Assembly: GCA_964389685.1 (NCBI GenBank)
Contig: CAYMFM010000096.1
Coordinates: forward strand, 1 to 13,633
Reading direction: 5' to 3'
DNA length: 13,633 bases
From: G020353115 sp964389685
GTDB taxonomy: Bacteria > Bacteroidota > Bacteroidia > Bacteroidales > VadinHA17
The notes beneath the pieces were generated by a model. The model did not search any database. It was given only the letters and a program-made list of their open reading frames with translations, and was not told the origin of the DNA. Position numbers and translations under genes: made by a program. Shown here in pieces: positions 1 through 8,729 of the stretch. Numbering within the stretch: the first letter of the stretch is position 1; every line of letters starts with the position of its first letter.

Positions 1-883
1 TGGCTGATCCGCCGGCAGCGGTGAATGCAGCATAGTCGGCATAGGCCGGTTGTTCGCTAATATCACAGACAGCTGTCAGGTCTCCCGGTATGGCATCGAA
101 GGTCGGTGCTACGCCATCATCGATGACGATATCCTGTACATAGTTGACCGTGTTTCCACAAAGGTCGGCTATCTGGTAGGTACGTGTTACCGTCTCCGGG
201 CAGCTTGCTGCATCACTTACCTCGCTCAGCAGGGTAAAGCTGGCTGCATCGATCCCGCAGTTGTCTGTTGCACTACCGCCGGCTGCAACGAATGCTGCAT
301 AGTCTGCATAGGCCGGTTGCTCGCTGATGTCACACACCGCCGTCAGGTCTCCCGGTGTGGCATCGAAGGTCGGGGCTACTGCATCTTCTTTTGTAATCGT
401 CTGGTCTAAATTTGTCGGATTACCACAATCATCTATTAAAGTCCAGGTCCTCGTAATAATGGTTTCATTTGCACAGGCTCCTGCTGCACTGGCATCTACA
501 TAGGTTGCTTCTCCGATAGCCGGATCGCAGTTATCCGCCTCGTCAACCACATCACCAGTCAATAATAAGTCTGTCTCATCATCGTCACAGGAAATAGTCA
601 CATCGACCGGTACTGTAAAGGTTGGTGCTATAACATCCTGTTTGGTAATTGTTTGATCCTGGTTGGTAATGTTGCCACACCAATCCACCAGAGTCCACGT
701 ACGTGTAATAACAGTTTCTCCATCACATGTTCCTGCTCCACTTGCATCTGCATACATAGCCTCGCCTATGGCAGGATCATAATTATCGGCTTCGTCTACT
801 ACATCACCCGTTAATAGCAGGTCAGTCTCATCATCTGTACAGGCTATCGTTACATCCACCGGTACGGTAAAGGTCGGCGCTAC
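1..883 (-). repeat. Tandem HYR-like repeat array, two subtypes (84 and 89 residues)
   Basis: Four units lie head to tail inside the giant gene, each starting with an (V/I)APTF motif. Units 1 and 2 (632-883 and 380-631) are both exactly 252 bp, 84 residues, and carry a DDETDLLLTGDVVDEADN core. Unit 3 (113-379) is 267 bp, 89 residues, with an AVCDISEQPAYADYAAF core. Unit 4 (1-112) is the start of another 89-residue unit; 35 of its first 37 residues match unit 3. Each complete unit has up to four cysteines, as in the four-cysteine HYR-like family of Bacteroidota surface proteins, where they probably form disulphides outside the cell. The array probably continues left of the window. Confidence 0.9.
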
Positions 884-3800
884 AACATCAACGGACATAG
901 TAATTCCCGGATAAGTAACTGAACACCCAGCGAGTGTAACTTCAACTTCAACAAGATCTCCATCAGTAAGTGTAGTAGTCGTATATGTATCTAAAACACC
1001 GCTCTGCTGACTAATGCTATTTACCATGAAATTATAAGTCCCACCACCTGTAGCAGTGAAGATCACCTGGTCTCCGGAACAAATGAGGTTATCCGCATCA
1101 TCACTTGTAAGAGTTCCTACAGGCGGAGTGCAGGCAACATAACCTAGTCCAAACTGCGTGGTGGAAGTTGAAATACCAGTTGTCAGATTGGATCTGTATA
1201 CTGAAGGAGGACTTCCGGCTGAATGTATTCCGTCCAGGTACCAGGTTCCGGGATTTTCATGTTTAATTATCCGGGTATCAGCAGTGACACTGTAACTAGT
1301 AAAATTATTTCCGTCAAGCTGAAGTTCGAAATCGGTGGATGCCAGGCTATTTGCAGCAGTAAAATTCCAAAAACCGTCTGTATAATAGTCTATTACACTT
1401 GTGCCAGCATCATCCAGGGGGAATGTTGTACCAAACAAACCAGGGTCGGATCCGATGAATTCAACGATGAGTGAGCCATCGGTCAGATCCGTAAAATCCA
1501 GAATTGCAAAGTTTTCAGACGAAGCAGTACCAACCGGGAACAGGGTATATGTACCGGTAGTATTTATCCATCGTTCAAACTGGCCGATAATTATTCCTGA
1601 GGTATGGGATAGTAATCCAACATTTACATCATCTGTCCCTAACGTAAACACGTTTGAATTAGCATCTATATTACCCTGTGTCATAAGGAGCAAATTCGAA
1701 ACGATTGCATCTCCATCACCAAGAATAATTCCTGAACCGGAGTTGTTAACGGTCAAATTATAGAAAGTTTCTGCTGCGGGATTTGATATTGTTTGCAGGG
1801 CACTCCCCTCGAAGGTAACTGTTTGATTTCCTTCATTGAATGTACTGGAATTTGACCAGTCCCCGAGCAGGGTGATATCGTTGTTGTTGATGTCAACATC
1901 GAGAATAGCTGTCCCCGAAATAGTCAGATTACCATTTACAGTAAGATCTCCCTGAGTCTCTTTCGTTCCGGAACTTGTAAATGTTACATACCAGTAAGCA
2001 TCCTGGGGGACAATGATATCCTGGTTCCCCGCAGCATTATAATTGAATGTATTGGCATCAAAATTACAATGAAGTTGTGTACTGGCATCAAAAGAATCAC
2101 CTCCATAATTCCATGTCGCTCCGGCAAAATTGTAAAAATTACTTCCCGTGTCAATTTCACCATTCAGAAAATTGCCATTCAGGTTAAAGGTGCCATAGTT
2201 ATTAATGGTAGTGTTAGCGTTGTTAATATTAATATCATCGCCAACCGTAAATGTATGACCATTATTGTTTATAATAATATTATCATTATCTCCAAATCCG
2301 GCAGTAATATCATCGGTAACATCAATGCTCCCATTATTAATTATTGTACATCTATCCTGGTTGAAAGCAAGGTCATCGCCAATTGTTAATGTTCCGTTAT
2401 TTGTTGAAGAGAGATCGCTTGCCTGAAAATTCAGATCCACTCCTATGTTCAGAATACCATCATTTGTTAAACTTCCACTGTTCACATTGACACTGTTCAC
2501 AACGATCAAAGAACCGGCATTAATGGTTGAATCATCGATCTCCATACTTGGGACTCCGCCATTCCCTGAGATCTGACCTCCGGTTGCCTGCATATTCAGG
2601 GTCAGGCTGGTATGAGAGATCACCTTGTTAATTACAGCATCTCCGTTAAGGAAAAGATCATTTCCTGTTGACGTACCAATAATATCGCCCAAGGCAGTGA
2701 TTATCAATCCGCCATTTCCAATATTCAAATCCATTCCATTTTGAGTGAAACTTAAAAATCCACCGGTGGTTGTGCCAATTGTCAATGTACGGCAATATCC
2801 GGGATTGGAATTCATAACAATTACATCTCCTCCTTCAATGAATACGATATTAAGTGCAGTTGGTGCCGGGACACCTGGTGCACCGCCGGATCTATATGCC
2901 CATGAGTTAGCATCATTCCAGTTACCGGTACCACCGACTACTGAATATCTTTCATTGCTTAACGGATTGAAGTTGATATCACTTCCTCCCAAGGTGAAAT
3001 ACTTACTGGTGGAAAAATCGAGTGAACCTGATGTAATTGTACCGGCAGCTGGATTGCCTGTGGTTGAGCATGGACATTGGGAGATCCAATCGGAGACTCC
3101 ATCCCAATTAGCCACTATGAGGGTTGCCAGATCATCCACTAAACTGTTGGCATCCCAGCTTAATGTTACGGTTGCATTTGCAGAGCCAGCTGTTTTTTCT
3201 AGCGTCCAGTATTCTGAGGCACTAATATGATCAACAGAAACAGGGTCCCCCAACGGTTGTTTGGAAAGAAAATACTCCGCTTCATAGGTATTTGATCCTG
3301 ATGCAGGGGTTACACCAATTGGTCTGTAAGATGTACCATCACCCACCGGGAACGCGAAGTAGGCTGTGGTGCTGGTCATCTTTGCCATCACTCCTTTCAC
3401 ATGGCTATTATTGCTTACTGCCCCGACAGCGGAACCGGTGCTCATCCCTAGCATCGAACCGGCAGATGAAACAAGATGTCCATCATTAAATATAATGGTA
3501 TTATCAACAGTAATGTTGTTGCTTAATGTCAGGGCATCAGACGCAGTGGTTTTATTGAGTGTAAAATTATAGAATGTTTCACCGGAGGGATTGATGATCG
3601 ATGCAGCACTTGAACCATCAAACGTCACAGTACCACTGTTTTCATTAAACGTTCCACCTGAATTGTTCCAGTTACCGCCAATATTGATTGAAAAATTTGA
3701 GCCTGTAGTTTCCAGGATCACTCCAGAATCTATGGTCAAATTTCCATTGATGTCCACATTATTTTCCAGGATTTTTGTAGTGCCGGATCCGGTTAATACC

Positions 3801-5752
3801 ACATTCCAGTAATTGCTGTTCAGAGGGACTCCGGTAAGACTCTTAATGGTCTGGTTCCCTGCTCCGTCAAAGGTGATGGTTCCGCCGGTGACATTATATG
3901 TCCCGGTAAGCTCGGGAAGGATGGTTCCTGTTTTTGCCAGTTGCAGATCACCGCCTGTCGCAGTAAGTCCGGCTGCCCCACTAAGGGTGTTTGTTTCCAT
4001 ATCAAACACCCCTCCTGTCATGGTGAGCAGATTCGTAACCGTAACATTATCATTGGCTGTTAAAACCGTTCCGGCTGACTTATTAACGATCAAGTTAAAA
4101 AAAGTTTCACCGGAAGTGTTTGATATAGAATGAGCACCACTGCCATCAAACGTAACTGTCTCTGTTCCCTGATTGAAAGAAAGAGCGCCCAGAGAACTGG
4201 TATTTGACCAATTCCCGGCAATAGTCAGGTCATTATCATTGGTGTCGGGATCAAGGCTTGCAGAGCCGGAAATCGTTACATCCCCGTTTATATCCAGGTC
4301 CGCCTGTACTTCCTTTGTTCCGGTATTTGATAGTGTCAGGTTCCAGTATGCATCCTGAGGTGTAATAATGAGTTGATCTCCGGCAAAATTGTAATTAAAC
4401 GTACTGGCTGCATAATCAGAAAATAGCCTGACGCTGGGGTCATAAGTGGTCCCGCCATAATTCCAGGTACCACCGGCATAATTGTAAAAGGCGCTTCCAA
4501 AGTCAACTTCCCCGGTTAAAAACTGATCATCCAGGTTCAATGTACCATAATTATTTACCCTGGTATTCCCATTGTTAAGGTTGAAGTCGTCTCCAAATGT
4601 AATTACTCCCGGTGTATTATTGGTCAGGATATTATCATTGTCCTGATTACCATCTACATATAAATCATCTGTTACATCAATTGTCCCGTTGTTGATCAGC
4701 TTGCAATTGTCGTTATCAAAATGAATATCATCCTGGATATATATTGTTCCTGTATTATTATTTATTACGGTAACATCACTTAAAGGGAAATACAACTCAT
4801 CTGTAATGTTTATATCTGAAGAACCAGTGAACGTAACGGTCCCGGTTTGATTTCGCATCTCAATGTCCTCGATGGTAAAAGTTCCCTCGTTTGATATTGT
4901 AAAAGCCGAGACATCAGTTATAAAAAGGATTTTAGCTTCGGATTGACTATTCGAGTTCAGAATCCCACCTGATTCAACCGAAACAGTACCGTTGTTATTT
5001 ATTTGCAAATCAACATTGATGTTGCTCCATCTCAGCTCCCCGCCGGAATAGATAGTAAGGTCCATGGCATCACCATCAGAATCCATCAGAACGGTGTATC
5101 CGTTTTCAATATGCACCGTACCAAATGCATCCGGAACACAATTGCATGGAAATCCCCCGGAAGAATTGGACCAGGTTGCACCGTCACTCCACAACCCATT
5201 ATTTACTATCGCATAATATTCTGTCCCCGAATACTCACTGATCGTAACATTATCAAAATTATAGTAACGGCCAGCCTGGGCCTGAATGTGATAAATTCTG
5301 ATGACTATCTGAACCGTACTGCCACTCAGGTTTATTGCTGTTGCCGTTGTGGCGGGGAAATTACCGGATTCAGTATGAAAAAGGATCTCAGAACCGCCAT
5401 CCAGTTTGTAGTATAACTCAATGTAGTTAAAGCCAAAATGGTTACCCGTTTCTGAAATATCAACATCAATACTTATCGTTGAATAAGAAGATATATCAAT
5501 GACCTCAGATAGCCATATGCCTTCGCCATCGATATCCTGTGCGTGAAATTGTTGTCCAATCACTTCAAAATAATCACCTGCATCTATTGTACAGGCTGAT
5601 ACATCCCTGTTCCAGGCAGTCGGTCCAACATCAGTAATCGTATTGTCCGGCAAATCATTAAAATCCTCTAACCAGATTGTTTGGGAAAACAGATTAGTCC
5701 CTAAAAAAAAGAGTAAGAATATTAATTTGAAAAGGATTATATTATGCTTCAT
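1..5752 (-). CDS. Giant secreted repetitive surface protein (HYR-like repeats, likely T9SS substrate), 3' end missing
   Basis: Reading the minus strand from the ATG at 5752-5750 gives one uninterrupted frame of 1917 codons that runs off the left edge. Residues 1-24 are a signal peptide (basic start, Leu/Phe-rich core, ending LFSQ). Residues about 25-175 look like a beta-sandwich domain (starts TIWLEDFNDL). Two related modules follow. Each opens with a Gly-x-Trp...Trp segment (about 183 and 937), continues as Asn/Thr/Gly/Asp-rich short strands typical of beta-solenoids, and ends with an FPVG segment. Residues about 1540-1620 resemble an Ig/PKD-like domain (ICSGDQVIFTATGGGTY). From residue 1624 comes a tandem array of HYR-like repeats with conserved cysteines. 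Such proteins in Bacteroidota usually end in a T9SS sorting or gliding-motility-associated C-terminal domain; that end is not visible, so export by T9SS is inferred. Probable role: cell-surface adhesin or matrix protein. No enzyme motif was seen. No convincing promoter was found upstream. Confidence 0.93.
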   Translation of the reverse strand, partial: MKHNIILFKLIFLLFFLGTNLFSQTIWLEDFNDLPDNTITDVGPTAWNRDVSACTIDAGDYFEVIGQQFHAQDIDGEGIWLSEVIDISSYSTISIDVDISETGNHFGFNYIELYYKLDGGSEILFHTESGNFPATTATAINLSGSTVQIVIRIYHIQAQAGRYYNFDNVTISEYSGTEYYAIVNNGLWSDGATWSNSSGGFPCNCVPDAFGTVHIENGYTVLMDSDGDAMDLTIYSGGELRWSNINVDLQINNNGTVSVESGGILNSNSQSEAKILFITDVSAFTISNEGTFTIEDIEMRNQTGTVTFTGSSDINITDELYFPLSDVTVINNNTGTIYIQDDIHFDNDNCKLINNGTIDVTDDLYVDGNQDNDNILTNNTPGVITFGDDFNLNNGNTRVNNYGTLNLDDQFLTGEVDFGSAFYNYAGGTWNYGGTTYDPSVRLFSDYAASTFNYNFAGDQLIITPQDAYWNLTLSNTGTKEVQADLDINGDVTISGSASLDPDTNDNDLTIAGNWSNTSSLGALSFNQGTETVTFDGSGAHSISNTSGETFFNLIVNKSAGTVLTANDNVTVTNLLTMTGGVFDMETNTLSGAAGLTATGGDLQLAKTGTILPELTGTYNVTGGTITFDGAGNQTIKSLTGVPLNSNYWNVVLTGSGTTKILENNVDINGNLTIDSGVILETTGSNFSINIGGNWNNSGGTFNENSGTVTFDGSSAASIINPSGETFYNFTLNKTTASDALTLSNNITVDNTIIFNDGHLVSSAGSMLGMSTGSAVGAVSNNSHVKGVMAKMTSTTAYFAFPVGDGTSYRPIGVTPASGSNTYEAEYFLSKQPLGDPVSVDHISASEYWTLEKTAGSANATVTLSWDANSLVDDLATLIVANWDGVSDWISQCPCSTTGNPAAGTITSGSLDFSTSKYFTLGGSDINFNPLSNERYSVVGGTGNWNDANSWAYRSGGAPGVPAPTALNIVFIEGGDVIVMNSNPGYCRTLTIGTTTGGFLSFTQNGMDLNIGNGGLIITALGDIIGTSTGNDLFLNGDAVINKVISHTSLTLNMQATGGQISGNGGVPSMEIDDSTINAGSLIVVNSVNVNSGSLTNDGILNIGVDLNFQASDLSSTNNGTLTIGDDLAFNQDRCTIINNGSIDVTDDITAGFGDNDNIIINNNGHTFTVGDDININNANTTINNYGTFNLNGNFLNGEIDTGSNFYNFAGATWNYGGDSFDASTQLHCNFDANTFNYNAAGNQDIIVPQDAYWYVTFTSSGTKETQGDLTVNGNLTISGTAILDVDINNNDITLLGDWSNSSTFNEGNQTVTFEGSALQTISNPAAETFYNLTVNNSGSGIILGDGDAIVSNLLLMTQGNIDANSNVFTLGTDDVNVGLLSHTSGIIIGQFERWINTTGTYTLFPVGTASSENFAILDFTDLTDGSLIVEFIGSDPGLFGTTFPLDDAGTSVIDYYTDGFWNFTAANSLASTDFELQLDGNNFTSYSVTADTRIIKHENPGTWYLDGIHSAGSPPSVYRSNLTTGISTSTTQFGLGYVACTPPVGTLTSDDADNLICSGDQVIFTATGGGTYNFMVNSISQQSGVLDTYTTTTLTDGDLVEVEVTLAGCSVTYPGITMSVDVVAPTFTVPVDVTIACTDDETDLLLTGDVVDEADNYDPAIGEAMYADASGAGTCDGETVITRTWTLVDWCGNITNQDQTITKQDVIAPTFTVPVDVTISCDDDETDLLLTGDVVDEADNCDPAIGEATYVDASAAGACANETIITRTWTLIDDCGNPTNLDQTITKEDAVAPTFDATPGDLTAVCDISEQPAYADYAAFVAAGGSATDNCGIDAASFTLLSEVSDAASCPETVTRTYQIADLCGNTVNYVQDIVIDDGVAPTFDAIPGDLTAVCDISEQPAYADYAAFTAAGGSA
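1645..2341 (-). repeat. Second copy of a ~235-residue beta-solenoid module
   Basis: Residues about 1138-1370 of the giant protein repeat residues about 353-590 almost motif for motif: NNGSIDVTDD, NNYGTFNLNG, TWNYGG, FNYN, PQDAYW, SGTKE, TISG, then TVTF...ISN...ETFYNL. The matching copy lies 2.35 kb away at 3985-4696. Small indels separate the copies. The nucleotide sequences have drifted more than the protein, which points to an old duplication kept by selection. Confidence 0.8.
3985..4696 (-). repeat. First copy of the ~235-residue beta-solenoid module
   Basis: This is the partner of 1645-2341, with the motifs NNGTIDVTDD, NNYGTLNLDD, TWNYGG, FNYN, PQDAYW, TGTKE, TISG, then TVTFDGS...ISN...ETFFNL in the same order. 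A third, shorter relative of only the last part (TVTFDGS...INPSGETFYNF) lies at about 3490-3680. It shows that the ETFYNL/TVTFDGS segment is the smallest repeating brick of the protein. Confidence 0.8.
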
Positions 5753-6253
5753 ACCAAGGTGACAGTAAAGCTTACTAAAATGCAATTAAATATCAAAATA
5801 AATTAGTTTATACTATTCTACCACTTAAAAGGTTGCCACATTTTGAATGCTTTAACCACCAAAATAAGGGTGTCCATCAATTTCAGGTTTTAAAAAAAAT
5901 CCATACAAGATAGTAATTAATCCATTACGATATTTTGTCCGAATTTCTTCATAAATTATGAAAAGAAGTCGCAGAAGTAAAGAATCAATCCATCCTGTTT
6001 TCTACTTTTATTACTACTATTCTTTTCATATGACTATATATAAGCTACATAGGTTGCTTCCCAAATGGTTTGAGCAACTATATCTTTCCGCTTAAGAATC
6101 AATATATTATACGGTCAAATCATGTGATATTACACGAAATCTTCAAATTTTTTGATAAACAGCCCAATTTAATAGGTGAAAATCAAAGATTTAGCTATAA
6201 AAGGGAGCGTCCCGGAAGGAATTAGCGGTTCGAGTAGGGTCTAAGCAGGCAAT
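5753..6253. other. A+T-rich intergenic spacer, no gene seen
   Basis: No plausible coding frame or RNA gene was found in these 501 bp between the giant surface gene and the alcohol dehydrogenase gene, both on the minus strand. It should hold the promoter of the surface gene, but I could not find a convincing Bacteroidota-type pair (TTTG plus TAnnTTTG) at proper spacing. A 6-bp inverted repeat GTTGCT/AGCAAC at 6053-6058 and 6073-6078 is the only other dyad noticed. It is too short to interpret. Confidence 0.6.
6198..6213 (-). terminator. Weak candidate terminator after the alcohol dehydrogenase gene
   Basis: On the minus strand, about 40 nt past the stop codon, GGGA-CGC-TCCC (6213-6203) forms a four-pair hairpin followed directly by TTTTA. 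Position and T-run fit an intrinsic terminator, but the stem is short, so this is a weak call. Confidence 0.27.
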
Positions 6254-7282
6254 TTAACCAATTTGAAGGACTTTAGCTCCCCTGATCTTTCTTTCTTTCA
6301 GTTCCATCAGGGCTTTGTTAGCATCTTCCAGTCGGTATTCCGTTGTTTCGGGTTTGATCTTCATCTTGTCCGCAAGCAGCAGGAATTCCCGTATATCGTT
6401 GGTGCTCACATTCGCCACACTTTTTATCTCCTTTTCCATCCAGAGATCATCGGGATAATCGAGCTTCAACAGGTACTCCTTGTCAACCTCCTCTTTGCGG
6501 ATCGCATTGATGACCAGCCGGCCGCCCGGAGTAAGGTTCTTCAATGCCTGGACCACCGGTTTCCATACCGGCGTTGTATCGATAATGGCGTGCAGTTTTT
6601 TCGGTGAGGTTTCCTCTGTATCACCAGCCCATTCCGCTCCGAGATCCAGGGCAAATTGCCGCTCTTCCGGGCTTCTGGCAAACACATGAATCGTTGCTCC
6701 CGGGAAGAGGTGCTTTGCCATCTTTAGGACCAGATGACCCGAAGCACCAAAACCGGTCAAGCCCAGATGCTGGCCATCCACCAGGTTGCACAACTTCAGT
6801 GAGCGGTATCCGATTGCCCCTGCACAGAGTAGCGGAGCTGCTTCAACATCGGAAAAGAAATTTGGGACAGGAAAGGCAAAGTCTTCCCGAACGGTCATGT
6901 ATTGAGCATATCCACCATGTATATCCCTGCCGGTAGCTTTAAATTCAGGGCATAAATTATCATTTCCAGAAAGGCAATATTCGCAGGTTCCACAGGCTGA
7001 GCCGATCCATCCTACACCCAGCCTGTCCCCCATTTTGTAACGGTTAGCTCCTGTACCGCTTTCCACAACGGTACCAACTACCTGATGACCCAAAACCACC
7101 GGGAAATGAGGGGGTGGTGTCCTCCCTTCAATCTCATCCAGTTCGGTGTGACACACCCCGCAGGCTGTAACCTCCAGGAGAATTTCTCGTTCACCCGGCA
7201 CAGGATCGGGAAAGGTCATCAATTCCAGTGGATTGTCATTATCCGACAGATCGGTAACCTTATTCAAAACCATTGCTTTCAT
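6254..7282 (-). CDS. Zinc-dependent alcohol dehydrogenase (medium-chain family)
   Basis: This 342-residue cytoplasmic enzyme should interconvert alcohols and aldehydes or ketones with NAD(P)(H). From the chosen start, the catalytic zinc ligands are Cys44 (in GVCHTE), His66 (in GHQVVG) and Cys153 (in LLCAGAIGY). The structural zinc is held by Cys97, Cys100, Cys103 and Cys111, the classic CxxCxxC...C lobe. The Rossmann nucleotide loop is GFGASG at 177-182. The usual GHE signature reads GHQ here, a variant I recall from AdhA-like members of the family. The frame opens further upstream at 7351, adding 23 residues. I prefer the ATG at 7282 because family members begin MKAMVL and the extra residues look like no known extension; a GGTGG stretch before the 7351 ATG keeps the longer form possible. 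The gene is transcribed away from the glycosidase operon and stands alone. Its natural substrate cannot be read from sequence. Confidence 0.93.
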   Translation of the reverse strand: MKAMVLNKVTDLSDNDNPLELMTFPDPVPGEREILLEVTACGVCHTELDEIEGRTPPPHFPVVLGHQVVGTVVESGTGANRYKMGDRLGVGWIGSACGTCEYCLSGNDNLCPEFKATGRDIHGGYAQYMTVREDFAFPVPNFFSDVEAAPLLCAGAIGYRSLKLCNLVDGQHLGLTGFGASGHLVLKMAKHLFPGATIHVFARSPEERQFALDLGAEWAGDTEETSPKKLHAIIDTTPVWKPVVQALKNLTPGGRLVINAIRKEEVDKEYLLKLDYPDDLWMEKEIKSVANVSTNDIREFLLLADKMKIKPETTEYRLEDANKALMELKERKIRGAKVLQIG

Positions 7283-7380
7283 GACCAGCGCTTTTGTTTG
7301 AAAATCCAAGGTAAAATAACGAAAATTACCAGGATTTGAAAACCATTCCACCTGCTCTTATACTTTTCAATCAGACACCT

Positions 7381-7412
7381 CAATAACTCAATAACCCAAT
7401 AACTCAATAACA
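7381..7412. repeat. Four tandem 8-bp repeats (CAATAAC[TCA])
   Basis: The octamer CAATAACT, CAATAACC, CAATAACT, CAATAACA runs four times without gaps in the 300-bp divergent spacer between the alcohol dehydrogenase and glycosidase genes. Only the last base of each unit varies. It could be a slippage-prone microsatellite or a multi-copy protein site; nothing here decides between them. Confidence 0.7.
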
Positions 7413-7582
7413 TTATGTTCATCACTCACCTCTCATTTCTCTCCTTCCCTGCGTCCCGCAGTCACAAAGTCACCCCCTCTCATCGTCTTTCTTTTTCCCA
7501 AATACCATTTGTTTTATTATATTTAACACCCTGTCATCCTGACTGATTTTACAATCTTAATTTTTAATCATACGATATAACC

Positions 7583-8695
7583 ATGAAAAACAGACTTCCC
7601 TTTGTATTCCTCATTTTTTTTATGATCCATCCGGGACTTTCTTCCCAGGATTCGCTTGATAACCTGATCCCTGTCCGGGGATTCTGTATTTCAGCGCCAG
7701 AACCTGATCAGTTGAAACCGTTTATTCAATTTATCGAGAACGAATTGGCACCGAGAAAAGTCAACACCCTCGTTCTCATAATTGACTGGAACTACCAGTA
7801 TCAATCCTTTCCCGAATTGCAGGATTCAATTGCCCTGTCGGAATCTGATGTGAAACAGCTTGTCAAAGCATGCAGAAAACATAATATTGAACTGATCCCC
7901 CAGATCAATTTACTTGGGCATCAATCATGGCACTCAACAACATCGAACCTGTTGCTTCACTTTCCTGAATTCAATGAAACACCGCACATCGAGATGCCAG
8001 AAGAATACAAATGGCCCAATGAGGATGGATTATACTGTCTCAGCTATTGTCCGCTTCACCCTGAAATTCATGATGTTGTATTTGCTGTAATGGATGAGAT
8101 CATGGATGCATTTGAGGCAAAAATCTTCCATGCGGGAATGGATGAGGTGTTTTATATCGGTGATGATAAATGTCCCAGATGCAGAGGCAGGGACAAGGCG
8201 GAACTATTTGCCGGGGAGGTCCGGCTCATCAGGGATCACCTGGCACAGAATGACCGGGAATTGTGGATCTGGGGTGACCGTTTAATCGACGGTGCAACAA
8301 CTGGTATGGGAATGTGGGAAGCCAGTATGAACAATACATACAGAGCCATCGACATGATACCAAAGGATGTGGTTATCTGTGACTGGCACTATGAAAGGCC
8401 CGATCCCACTGCAGTGTACTTCGCAATGAAAGGATTCAAGGTTGTAACCTGTCCATACAGAAAATCGGACGTTGCTGTCGAACAGATGAATAATATGATA
8501 ACCTGGCGACGGAATTCAACTACACAGATGAGTGAAAGATTCCTGGGAATGATGCAAACAGTCTGGTCCGATGCAGAGGTATTCCTGGATCAATTTTATG
8601 GCAAACGACCCCTAAGAAATCAGGATGAAAATAGTGTTGTCTGCTTTAATAAACTCTTTGAGGCAATGAATACAGTCAAAGATACAACTGAATAA
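7583..8695 (+). CDS. Exported GH20-type glycosidase (beta-N-acetylhexosaminidase-like)
   Basis: The protein has 370 residues. Residues 1-22 are a signal peptide (MKNRL..., hydrophobic core, GLSSQ), so it acts in the periplasm or at the surface. The rest reads as a GH20 TIM barrel: strand segments around NTLVLIIDWN (61-70) and ELIPQINLLGHQSWH (103-117), then HAGMDEV with the Asp187-Glu188 pair expected for substrate-assisted catalysis in GH20, then WIWGDRLIDG (228-237). The family releases terminal N-acetylhexosamine residues. The protein is shorter than typical GH20 enzymes and lacks the usual N-terminal GH20b domain, so a relaxed or different sugar specificity is possible. A CPRC pair (Cys197, Cys200) directly follows the catalytic strand. 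The next gene starts 34 bp after the stop and encodes a sugar-type acetyltransferase, which suggests a joint role with amino sugars. The start is set by the signal peptide; no Shine-Dalgarno is visible. Confidence 0.85.
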   Translation: MKNRLPFVFLIFFMIHPGLSSQDSLDNLIPVRGFCISAPEPDQLKPFIQFIENELAPRKVNTLVLIIDWNYQYQSFPELQDSIALSESDVKQLVKACRKHNIELIPQINLLGHQSWHSTTSNLLLHFPEFNETPHIEMPEEYKWPNEDGLYCLSYCPLHPEIHDVVFAVMDEIMDAFEAKIFHAGMDEVFYIGDDKCPRCRGRDKAELFAGEVRLIRDHLAQNDRELWIWGDRLIDGATTGMGMWEASMNNTYRAIDMIPKDVVICDWHYERPDPTAVYFAMKGFKVVTCPYRKSDVAVEQMNNMITWRRNSTTQMSERFLGMMQTVWSDAEVFLDQFYGKRPLRNQDENSVVCFNKLFEAMNTVKDTTE

Positions 8696-8729
8696 TTACG
8701 CTTTAACTTTCAATAACCTGTATTTTCCA

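Noticed and set aside
50..5416. Many plus-strand open frames of 60-160 codons across the left part
   Set aside because: They all lie opposite the continuous 1917-codon minus-strand frame with clear domain structure, and their products look like antisense translations.
6201..6245. A tRNA on account of a GGTTCGAGT string resembling a T-arm (6227-6235)
   Set aside because: No matching acceptor stem, anticodon arm or D-arm could be laid out around it on either strand.
7283..7351. Longer alcohol dehydrogenase start at 7351
   Set aside because: The added 23 residues do not fit the family's usual N-terminus, which begins at MKAMVL; kept only as an alternative in the gene entry.
7381..7412. CRISPR array
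   Set aside because: The repeats are 8 bp and contiguous, with no spacers and no cas gene.
7500..7582. Bacteroidota-type promoter before the glycosidase gene
   Set aside because: TTTG and TAnnTTT-like strings occur but not at a proper mutual spacing.
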